From Tretioscincus oriximinensis (taxonomy: Eukaryota > Chordata > Lepidosauria > Squamata > Gymnophthalmidae), in the NCBI GenBank assembly GCA_022410635.1, contig JAJVDF010000463.1, positions 13,453 to 77,452 on the forward strand: a DNA stretch of 64,000 nt, written 5' to 3'. This document shows positions 55,725 to 64,000 of the stretch, piece by piece. Under the pieces are notes generated by a model. The model was given only the letters and a program-made list of their open reading frames with translations, had not been told where the DNA came from and made no database searches. Numbering within the stretch: the first letter of the stretch is position 1; each line of letters opens with the position of its first letter. The position numbers and the translations under genes are program-made.

Positions 55725-56022
55725 AGTTAAGGTCTTGGGGCCCCCAGGGCAAATTAATGAAGGGCCCCCCTCCTGTTGGGTGTCCCTCTTGCTCCGGCTC
55801 CTTATGTTACTATTAAGGTCTTAAGCACGGCGCTTGGTTTCTGATGCTCTAATAACCACTCCTCACACACGTGGCACATTAATTAGAGCATCAGAAACCA
55901 AACACTGCACTGAAGACCTTAACATAAGTAGCCAGGTGAGCCAAAGCTCACCTGTCCCCTCCCCCCTAATAGTCAGACCTTAGAGGTCCCGGGGCGGTGC
56001 CTCATTTGCCCCAGCCTAGAAA
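55725..56022. mobile_element. Palindromic DNA element, unknown family
   Basis: Inner arms CTTGGTTTCTGATGCTCTAA (left) and ATTAGAGCATCAGAAACCAA (right) with AAGGTCTTAAGCAC against CTGAAGACCTT. Outer ends CAGGGCAAATTAATGAAGG and CCTCATTTGCCCC. Limits approximate. Confidence 0.6.
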
Positions 56023-56234
56023 TGTCTGTGACCCAGACAGGTGATTTATTAAATTATTGTTACTTGATTATGGTATAATAGTGATTGCCACATGGATTTA
56101 GCAGCATTCATGTCGCAGTAGCATAAGAAATGCATAATATTATGCTATATCACACAAGGTTTTCCCAATACAATAGTAGTTACATCATGAAACTGGATTT
56201 TCAGGAATCCTTTCCTTACTGCTTGGTACTATTT

Positions 56235-56325
56235 TTTTTAAAAAAGATTAGATCTGTTTTTATTGATAACTGCCCTGAGACCTTCGGGTATAGGGTGCTA
56301 TAGAAATGGAAATAAATAAATAATT
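56235..56325 (+). mobile_element. L2-like 3' tail
   Basis: CTGCCCTGAGACCTTCGGGT, ATAGGGTGCTATAGAAATGG, then AAATAAAT. Confidence 0.75.
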
Positions 56326-56340
56326 CTGTTGCTCCTGATT

Positions 56341-56637
56341 TTACTGAGAGTAATTACAAGCTGCTCTCATAGAAAGTTTTCCTTTCCCCCCGAAGTGTTC
56401 ATGTACAAAGAGCCGGTGTTTGGCAAGACATGCATATTGGAGCTCAGACTGCAAGGGGAGGGGGAAGAGCAGCCAATTGGGAGGCTGCATACTTGTTCAC
56501 GGAGCTGCAAAAGTTAGAATGCTTGTTTCAGTAACACAGACTGTGAGAGTCATGTGGGGCATAGGTGTGAATGGGTAAATCTGGATTTAAAATAAATTCT
56601 GGATTTAACTCACTTGTCTGGTTGCAGTCTTAATTAA
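56341..56637 (-). repeat. Dispersed repeat family F, copy 2
   Basis: Inverted relative of 43443-43775. Both share the AAATAAATTCTGGATTTAA end, the GGGGAAGAGCAGCCAATTGG middle and the AATTACAAGCTGCTCTC other end. Confidence 0.6.
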
Positions 56638-56954
56638 GATAGGTCTTCCCCACAACATAATGTAATGATACACCTGTTTGGATGCAGATGCTGGGCATCG
56701 TATGCACACATAAATATGGAAAATGGGAACTGTGGAATTGTATTCATTCAGGTATTTTGTGCTGATGAAATACCCAGATGTGGTGATACCAGGCATACAT
56801 AAGCAGTCTACTGTGCATTAATCAAGAAATCCTCATGTAATATATTTATGACATGATACTGTTGCAGTAGTTGAAAGCAACAGCATATGGTTTAAAATTA
56901 TTAGTTATGAAGCAGATCTACAGAAGGCAACGGTCCTTTATCGACCAAAGTTTA

Positions 56955-57180
56955 GAACCTAAGAACATAGAGGAGCCCAGCTGAACGGCCAGAGCCCATC
57001 TAGTCTATCCTTCTGTCTCACATACTGGCCCACCAATTCCCACCAGGGCAGCCTCAAGCAGAAGGCAAAACCCTCACTTGTTCTTGACTCCCTGCAAATG
57101 GTATTTCAGGAGTCCTGCTGATTTTCCCATCCTAATAGCCATTAATATATGCGCCTTCCATGAATTTGTCTAATCTATCT
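56955..57180 (-). mobile_element. CR1 3' fragment (old)
   Basis: CTAAGAACATAGAGGAGCCC to TCTAATCTATCTTGAAG on this strand; diverged. Confidence 0.78.
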
Positions 57181-57244
57181 TGAAGCTTACTGCATTTCCA
57201 AGTCCATTGATCCTCATAGCAGAGGGGCTGAAAGCTGTACTTCT

Positions 57245-57525
57245 CATAAAGAATAACTGGGTTCTCACCTTACAAAGGGACTCAAAGCGGCTTACAAGGA
57301 TATTTTGCCCTAAGACTGACATTCTGTCTTCCCCACCAGGCTGTGGTGGTTCCCATGTATCCATGTCAGTTGCATTTTCTTGCACTTCTTGCTTTCAAAT
57401 AGCTGGGTTGGCTAGAGCTACAGGCTAGTAGAAGGTCCTCACCCCTCCCCATGTCCAACACAGGGCTTCGAAATCCGATCTCCCAGATGAGAGACGGTTT
57501 CCAAAGCGACTGAGCTATTGAGTCC
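57245..57525 (-). mobile_element. SINE family B
   Basis: AAAGGGACTCAAAGCGGCTT tail, CCTCACCCCTCCCCATG body, CTCCCAGATGAGAGACG head on the minus strand. It follows directly after a CR1 scrap. Confidence 0.83.
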
Positions 57526-58265
57526 AATAGCTGTGGAATAAAGTGAACATGATTATTTTCTCCCCTCAGGTCCAGCCATGCATTTACAAGTAAACATGCC
57601 TGGCAGAGTTCCGTTAGGTAGGAAGTCAAGGTCTAGGGGAACTGACAATAGCAGCTGCTGTGCTCTTCAAAGCTGTCCTGTTCATTCAGTGGTTGCCCTG
57701 CAGATGGTCTAGGAGATGATTTCATCATCATAGCTGATTACACTCAGGCACTGTTTCATCCAAAGGGAAATGCAGGTCACCCAGACACCTCCTCTCTGCC
57801 TGTTGGAATAATTAACACAGTTTCCCTTTTAATTGTTATCCTAGATTCAGACATGCTGAGAAGCAGCAGTACTTCAAATCTTAATCCACTATTCAGGTGA
57901 ATAATCATGTGTAATTCGGAGGATAAGTGAGACTGACACGGCATCGGCATGTTGGTTTTAAGACGAACAAATGTTAATTTTCTAAGTGATCCAAGTGTGG
58001 CTCTACTGCTTTCCTCTGCCCAATTATTTCTTTTTCTGAGTCAAGATATGATGTAACTTTTCACACACTTCCTGTCTGTAGGGATTTGAGCAGAAATTAC
58101 GAATTGTGATTATGTATACAAAGATGTAGACTTTGAGTAGATAACCAACTCAGATAGCAACAAAAAATTGTTGAAACATTGACGTACATTTTCGTAAGCC
58201 TTGAATTTAAAATGTGATCTTCATGATAATATTCATTTCTAACAGCAAGGACATTTTCTCTGGTA
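57526..58265. other. Intergenic with candidate conserved element
   Basis: The part at about 57,690-58,030 has no repeat signature and several ATTA/TAAT words (GGAATAATTAACAC, TTTTAATTGTTATCC). Confidence 0.35.
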
Positions 58266-58490
58266 TGCGAGTCCTTTGATTAGAGTATTGGACTCTTATC
58301 TGATAGTCTCCTGGTTCGATTCTGTACTCTACCTAAAGTCAACTGGGTGATCTTGGGCTAGTCACAGTTCTTTGAAACTCTCTCAGGCCTGCCTATTTCA
58401 TAAGATGTCTGTTTTGAAGAGAAGAACAGAAGGTTATGTAAGCCCCTTTGAGTCCAAGCAAGATGTAAAAAAATGATTCTCCCCCTCCCC
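58266..58490 (+). mobile_element. SINE family A
   Basis: TTGATTAGAGTATTGGACTC head, CTCCTGGTTCGATTCTG B box, CTTGGGCTAGTCACAG body, CCCTTTGAGTCCAAGC tail. Confidence 0.85.
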
Positions 58491-58726
58491 AATTGTTTCT
58501 GCTTACAAATTTGTGGCAAGATCATTTGTCATTTGTATGCCATGCTTTTCTGTTTTTAGCTATGCCAATTTATCTAGGGCTTTGATTCTTAGTTCTGCCA
58601 AAAGGAGTGTGTTGGAAGGAGAGTTCCATTTTAAAATGCTTTTTTAAAAAATATTTTTTGTCTTTTATNTTTCAGAATTGTTATCTGTATTGGGATGTGT
58701 GGTTCAGGATCTAAATAAATAAATCA

Positions 58727-59990
58727 TAAGAACCTAAGAGTTGCCCTGCTGAATGGGGCTAGAGCCCATTCTAGTCCAGCATTTGGTCCTATGTAGTTGC
58801 ACTTGGGCAGTCTGAAGCAGATGAAGGCAGAATCTTAACTTGTTCTCGATTCCCTGCAAATGGTACTTCAGGAATACTGCCTGTTGCACCATCCTGGAGG
58901 CAGTCTCAAAAGATCCATTCTAGTACCTAATTGTACCCTTAGTGTCCATGAACTTGTCTAATCCTGTATTAAAGCTATGCAGGCTTTATCCATCTCTTTT
59001 GGAAGTAAATTCCACAGGCCAATGACCCACTGGGTGAAAAAAAATACTTTGTCTATCCTTACTTTTCTGCCCATCAGTTTCATGGAATGCCTTCTGGTCC
59101 TAATGTAGTGTAGCAAATTCCATGTTGGGGATAATTAGGAAAGGAATCGAAAACAAGTCAGCAAATGTTGTTTTGACTCTTTATAAATCTGTGATGAGGC
59201 CACATTTGGAATACTGTGTTCAGTTCTGGTCACCACATCTCAAGAGGGATATTGTGGAACTGGAGAAGGTGCAGAAAAGGGCAACAAGAATGATCAAGGG
59301 AGTGGAGCATCTCCCTTATGAAGTCAGGCTGCAACGTCTGGGCCTCTTCGGCTTCGAAAGGCGACGTTTGAGAGGTGATCTGGTTGAAGTGTACAAAATC
59401 ATGCATGGGATGAATAGGATGAATAGAGAAAAGATGTTTTCTCTATCACACAATACGAGCACCAGAGGGCACTCGTTGAAGCTGATGGGCAGAAAATTGA
59501 GAATAGACAAAGGAAAGCATTTTTTTCGCCCAGAGGGTCATCGGCCTGTGGAATTTACTTCCTGAAGAGGTGGTGGTAGCTAACAGCTTGGATAGCTTCA
59601 AGATAGGACTAGACAGGTTTATGGACACCAAGGGTTTAAATGGGTACTAGGATGGATGTTTGGATGTTGCCTCCAGGATGGAGCAACAGGCAGGACTCCT
59701 GAAATGCCATTTGCAGGGAGTCATGACCAGGTGCATATTTTGCTTTCCTCTGTTCGGACTGCCCAGGCGCATCTGGTGGGCCTCTGTGTGAGACAGAATG
59801 CTGCACTTGATGGGCTGTGGCCTGATCCAGTATGGCTCTTCTTATGTTCTTATGTTCTAGTTTGATAGAGAAAATATTTTTTCTCTGTTGACCTTAAACA
59901 TACCACACATAATTTTATATACTTCAATCAGATTATCTCTTAAATGCCATCTTTCAAGCCTGAACAGGCCCCTGACATTGCTGACTGATA
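58727..59990 (-). mobile_element. Old CR1 split by a younger CR1
   Basis: The minus-strand CR1 runs 58727-59114 (tail ATAAGAACCTAAGAG to CCTTCTGGTCCTAATG) and resumes at about 59861 with GATAGAGAAAATATTTTTT to GCCATCTTTCAAGCC. The gap is filled by the + strand copy. Confidence 0.85.
59115..59860 (+). mobile_element. CR1 LINE 3' end, young, nested
   Basis: Has the best preserved RT C-terminus in the window: MLGIIRKGIENKSANVV at 59122, VMRPHLEYCVQFWSPHLKRD, then GHSLKLMGRK. One frameshift near 59,528 (in the T run before CGCCCAGAGG) separates it from PEEVVVANSLDSF-like codons. Ends TTCTTATGTTCTTATG. Confidence 0.93.
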
Positions 59991-60194
59991 TAAATAAAGA
60001 AAATAAATGTGATATATTACTTTCTTTCTGTTTATTTTATTATTTATGTTAATTTCTGTGCTTCATCAATTGTGGTGGCTATTTTGAAAAAGAAAAGAAT
60101 AGTAGAAAACAAATAATAAATTATTGAAAGGTATAAATTACAAAATAATGAGATACAGACAGATACAGAGACAGACATCTGGTCAATTTTTAGA

Positions 60195-60297
60195 AAAGGC
60201 TGTTTTTAATGTGTTAAAATGATGGTTTTATTGTTAACCGCCCTGAGACCTACGGGTATAGGGTGGTATAAAAATATAAATAAATAAATAAAAAAAA
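60195..60297 (+). mobile_element. L2-like 3' tail
   Basis: TAACCGCCCTGAGACCTACG, GGTATAGGGTGGTATAAAAA, then AAAT units. Confidence 0.78.
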
Positions 60298-60985
60298 TTG
60301 GGGCTCCAAGGGCAGTCATTTTCTTCCTAAATTCACCTTAGGAAATGGGTGTCTTTTCCTCACTCAGAGTTTGATAATATCTAGAATGTGTCTTTATTCT
60401 AGTCAGATTGGACAGGAAGTCACGGAAACATAATGCTGGAAAATGTAGTAAAGCACAGTGTAGAAGCAGCTGCTATATTTACTTAGGGCCATGGCCAGCT
60501 AAGTAGTTTTGTTCAATTTATTAATATTTAGTCTGCTTGACCACATCATTTCTAAAATGCAAGACATCAGTGCAGCAGGTACAAATGGTATTTTGAAGCA
60601 ACATAATAGATAAAATACAACTATAAGATAGTGGTAATTAAAATATAAAAATATATTAAATTGTCATATGCCCTGCGACCTTCCTGGTACATGTTTAGAC
60701 CCCAATAGCATATTCTGGATGCTTTTAAAATGAACTAATTTAACAATTCCATGTAGCAGCCAGTTCAGTTTATCAGTGTTATGTGAGGGCTGGTAGTTGA
60801 GAGGGGGATCAGGCAGAAAAAAAGTTAGGAAGGCCATAACATGAAAATAAAAATTTGGAAAAATAAGGCAGTTTTTTGAATGCTTGTTCATTTCACTATT
60901 TGAATACACACACAATAGTTTATTGATTAGTCATTTGACAATATCAAGAATTACAAAGTGTTCAAAAAACAAACTGGAACAAAAC
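60298..60985. other. Intergenic, unassigned
   Basis: AT-rich, no feature recognised. Confidence 0.4.
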
Positions 60986-60989
60986 AAAA

Positions 60990-61235
60990 CAGAGCCAGTT
61001 TGATGTAGTGGTCAGAGTGTTGAACTCTTATCTGGTAGTCTCCCGGTTCAAATCCCCAGTTCTCCATGAAAGCCATATGGGTGACCTTGGCCAGTCACAG
61101 TTCTGCAGAACTCTCTCAGCCCCACCTGTTGTGACTGTTGTGGAGAAGCAGCAAAAGCTATATGTGCTGCCCTTTCGTTGGCTACCCTGAGACCTTCGGG
61201 TATAGGGCTGGATATAAGTACAAATAAGTAAAAAT
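60990..61235 (+). mobile_element. SINE with family A head and L2-like tail
   Basis: AGAGCCAGTTTGATGTAGTG head, CTCCCGGTTCAAATCCCC B box, CTTGGCCAGTCACAGTTCTG body, then GAGACCTTCGGGTATAGGGC tail of L2 type. Confidence 0.88.
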
Positions 61236-61349
61236 ATCCTTTGTCTTAGACAAAGGGAAGAAATTAAAACATTTTAAATAGTTAAAATTAATCTGTCCAA
61301 AATGAGAATAAAACGAACCCCCCAGTTCTGAAATCAGAGGTCTTAAGGC

Positions 61350-61472
61350 CCTAAGGCCCAATTGTGATTGGCCCAAGGTCACCCATTTGGTTTCATGGAG
61401 GAGTGGGGAAATGAACCAGGAAATTACCAGATAAGAGTCCAATACTCTAATCAAACTGACTCCCTCCTATGA
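61350..61472 (-). mobile_element. SINE family A, head half
   Basis: GGCCCAAGGTCACCCATTTG, CCAGGAAATTACCAGATAAG and TCCAATACTCTAATC, minus strand; the tail half is missing. Confidence 0.75.
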
Positions 61473-61559
61473 TTGTGGATCTGTCCTTGACCTGGAGCAA
61501 CACGTGGACTTGCGCCTCTCTATTAAGTACCTGTCAGAGATACAAAACTGGGGCTAAGA

Positions 61560-61990
61560 ATTATTCCCTTATTTCCAAATAGGCTGGGCATTCCAATGGG
61601 AAATGTGCCATGTTTTCTACAGCCTGGTCACCCCATACACAACGCATTTCTGCTCTTGGCTCCTTGTGATATTGGCCAAATTTCAATGAAATATCTAGTT
61701 GATCAAATCTAACCTTTGTAAACTGTTTTCGGAGTGGCAAGGGAAGTGGAGTGATCAGATACATTTTTAGATTTATTTGTTGTTTATGAGCCACCAAATT
61801 ATCTGTAAGCGCATTGAATGCTTTTTTTCTTTTCACAAAAGCCTTTGTTCACGTTGGATGAAGCTACGGGACGGGACAGTGTGCCAAAATGTTGTCCTAC
61901 CCGAGTCTTGTGACAGACCCCTGAAAATCCACAACCAGGCCAGGCTTCAAGTTCCAGGCTATGCAGTGCCCCTCTCATTCAGAATGTAGT
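61560..61990 (-). pseudogene. LINE reverse transcriptase C-terminal remnant
   Basis: The minus strand encodes EMRCVWGDQAVENMAHFPLE and CPAYLEIRE. This is the C-x2-3-C...H...C-type zinc-like end common in L2/CR1-related RT proteins, after QLDISLKFGQYHKEPRAE. It belongs to a different LINE from the CR1 copies here. Upstream codons are broken. Confidence 0.55.
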
Positions 61991-62155
61991 GAGGGAACCT
62001 TTGCCAGGATGTATCACTAAAAGTGTGCTGAAAAGGGCTGGATTGGAAACGGCAAATAATTGGATTAAGGTATATTAATGCAACGTGGCATACATTTCAA
62101 AAATATAACTTCTGTAACAAGTGCAAATCTTTGCTTCTTCAGCTGCTTTTGACAT

Positions 62156-62316
62156 GAGCCCTGTCTACACTGAGCCTTACTCTGAATCATATCTCAGGAC
62201 AGAGCATGGCCATCCACATGCCAGTGTAGACTATGCATATGTAGACTACAATAACACGTAGGCTCCACGTATTCTGAGATAGCGCCCAGAATAAAGTTCA
62301 GTAGAGGTAGGACCAT
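62156..62316 (+). mobile_element. Family E MITE, copy 3, degraded
   Basis: CTACACTGAGCCTTACTCTG, GGCCATCCACATGCCAGTG, GACTATGCATATGTAGAC core, and CCCAGAATAAAGTTCAGTAG. Confidence 0.65.
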
Positions 62317-62436
62317 GTTGGCTGCCCAGGAAAACTGATTTTTGAGTTAGATACTGCAGAATAAAAATGACCAATCACTTTGGTAGTGGGCTTTCCCACT
62401 TCAAAAGTGGGTTGAGGATGAACTGAAATTTACTTG

Positions 62437-62702
62437 TCAATTTCAGAGAAATAGCCGTGTTAGTCTAGCAGAAAGTCCAGCAAAGGGGCTAGCAGCACTT
62501 TGAGACTAACTTGAGAAAAGTGGTTGGCATAAGCTTTCGTAGACAGGTCTACTTCTTCAGATGCTGAGGGACTAATGCTAGGGTCAGGTATTTATAAGCA
62601 TATGCCCTTAGTCCCTCAGCATCTGAAGAAGTAGACCTGTCTACGAAAGCTTATGCCAACCACTTTTCTCAAGTTAGTCTCAAAGTGCTGCTAGCCCCTT
62701 TG
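62437..62702 (-). mobile_element. Inverted-repeat retroelement, copy 2 (Penelope-like?), hammerhead-like core
   Basis: Arms 62478-62575 and 62608-62705 are perfect inverted copies (98 bp) around a 32-base spacer. CTGAAATTTACTTG occurs at 62423-62436 and 62703-62716, a duplication of 11-14 bp. The unique tail TTTCAGAGAAATAGCCGTG is at the left end. Each arm has CTGAAGA, a 6-bp GTAGAC/GTCTAC stem, then GAAAGC. Non-coding. Confidence 0.78.
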
Positions 62703-62716
62703 CTGAAATTTACTTG

Positions 62717-63325
62717 GTAAGTGATTCTGGCATATAGATCTAAAGCAAACGGTAAAGAGGAGAAGGAGGATGGTGAAATCTTGGCATTGAAGAGAAAGCA
62801 AGTGACCGTAATCTTCACGAAAGCACGTGAGCTGCCATGTGTCGCTTCAGTCTGTGAAAGAAACGTGTGAGGCGAGTGTAGCATCACACGCCAGTTTGAT
62901 TATTCTATGAGAAAGTGGCTCTGGGTTCATGGATAATAGTTTGCTTAAAATGAAAACAAGTCAAGATGCTGAGTGCCCTCAAGGGATAGACAGCGTGCAA
63001 TGGGCCTAGTTCAAGTTCACCTGACAAAGCTTGAGCTGTCTGCAGCGCGAGCCTAGAAAAGGATTATGCACACTGGCATTATAGTTCTGAATGCGTTTTC
63101 TTCCTGCACAGCTGCAGAGCTCTTCCCTTCTGAAAGTTTTGCCCACCGTAATAAAGAGATTTAAGCTCTCCCTTTTCTCTCCCCACCGTCTAATTTTGTT
63201 TGCTGGCTAAGGACTGTGACAAGGTATTCATATAGCCAAACAACCTCACACAAAAATCATCTGGAAAACCATCATATGAAACTGAAATTGCACAACACAG
63301 GCTCAGTTCCCAGCTAGTTTCAGAA
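62717..63325. other. Intergenic, single-copy-looking
   Basis: No repeat recognised. The part at about 62,900-63,180 (including CAGCTGCAG and AGTTCACCTGACAAAG) is a candidate conserved stretch. Confidence 0.3.
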
Positions 63326-63327
63326 AC

Positions 63328-63528
63328 AAAGTGTCTGTGCCTATGAAGGCTTCTAACCCGGGATGTAGGATATCCCGGGGGCAAGCCGTTGCTCCCGCAG
63401 GACACACCAACCTGGGTTCTTGCGAGGTGGCAGTGGTGCCCTACTTGCGAGAAGTTTCTGCTGCCAGAGGAATGTGCAGGATGTCCTCTGTAACATCTGC
63501 CTGATTTGCTGCTGAGTGTGAGATCTCA
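63328..63528 (+). mobile_element. Family G DNA element, left half
   Basis: GAAGGCTTCTAACCCGGGAT, GGATATCCCGGG, CACACCAACCTGGGTTCTTG match 16151-16390. It is cut off where the CR1 tail begins. Confidence 0.72.
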
Positions 63529-64000
63529 TAAGAACATAAGAAGAGCCATACAGGATCAGGCCACAGCCCATCAAGTCCAGATGCACCTGGGCAGTCCGAA
63601 AAGAGGAAAGCAAAATATGCTCCTGTTCATGACTCCCTGAAAATGGCATTTCAAGAGTCCTGCCTGTTGCTCCATCCCAGAGGCAACATCCAGACATCCA
63701 TCCTAGTATCCATTTATACCCTTAGTGTCCATAAACCTGTCTAGTCCTGTCTTGAAACTATCCAAGCTGTTAGCTACCACCACCTCTTCAGGAAGTAAAT
63801 TCCACAGGCCGATGACCCTCTGGGTGAAAAAATACTTTCCTTTGTCTGTTCTCACTTTTCTACCCAACAGTTTCAAGGAGTGCCCTCTGGTCCTTGTGTT
63901 GTGTGATAGAGAAAACATTTTTTCTCTATTCACCCTGTCTATCCCATGCATGATTTTGTACACTTCAATCAGATCACCTCTCAGACGTCGGCTTTCAAGG
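63529..64000 (-). mobile_element. CR1 LINE 3' end, runs off the window
   Basis: CATAAGAACATAAGAAGAGC tail, 3' UTR, then open RT C-terminus on the minus strand (YKIMHGIDRVNREKMFSLSH, GKYFFTQRVIGLWNLLPEEV). Near consensus, so young; the rest lies to the right of the window. Confidence 0.93.

Noticed and set aside
59122..59565. 147-codon CR1 frame as an intact protein gene
   Set aside because: Only the last part of a reverse transcriptase, 5'-truncated and frameshifted near 59,528; a dead copy.
1..64000. CRISPR array, operon, bacterial signals
   Set aside because: Spliced vertebrate genes and retroelements; tandem repeats here are microsatellites without spacers.

Overview
The window is eukaryotic, vertebrate genomic DNA, most likely from a squamate reptile (lizard or gecko; inference). 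It holds two genes in the arrangement I know from tetrapods: the 3' part of ZGRF1 (C4orf21) followed by NEUROG2, both on the + strand. The reptile call rests on the repeats: many CR1 LINE 3' ends (a TTCTTATG-tailed group and a TTCTATGA-tailed group), tRNA-headed SINEs with L2-like or shared tails, short non-autonomous Helitrons, and many palindromic DNA-transposon MITEs. The species cannot be fixed from the sequence alone.

Bases 1-17,100 carry the last 15 or 16 exons of ZGRF1, read by splice sites and continuous reading phase. They encode about 812 residues: a GRF-type zinc finger (exons at 963 and 2520) and a complete UPF1-like superfamily 1 helicase core (Walker A at 8673, DESSQ at 11060, GDPKQ at 12309, later motifs at 13545 and 15585), ending at TAA 17,032-17,034 with a polyadenylation signal at 17,057. 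The introns are full of repeats: two Helitrons lie wholly or partly in this gene region, and there are foldback MITEs, mariner MITEs, CR1 and SINE copies.

Bases 17,100-31,250 are intergenic: SINEs, CR1 fragments, MITEs and several single-copy-looking stretches, plus a CpG-rich block at about 27,940-28,440. Bases 31,250-34,100 are a GC-rich island with NEUROG2. It has a TATA box, CCAAT boxes and E-box in the promoter, a non-coding first exon, an approximately 1-kb intron with transposon debris, and a single coding exon for a 271-residue proneural bHLH factor.

Bases 34,100-64,000 contain no gene I can support. This flank has SINE, L2 and CR1 copies, several palindromic elements and a few single-copy-looking stretches rich in homeodomain-type ATTA sites that could be long-range enhancers of NEUROG2 (inference). 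The most unusual structures are two inverted-repeat retroelements near 53.1 kb and 62.5 kb. They have target-site duplications of 11-14 bp, and one has perfect 98-bp arms, each holding a hammerhead-ribozyme-like core, which suggests a Penelope-like element. A Helitron family and a hAT-like foldback MITE family also have readable ends.
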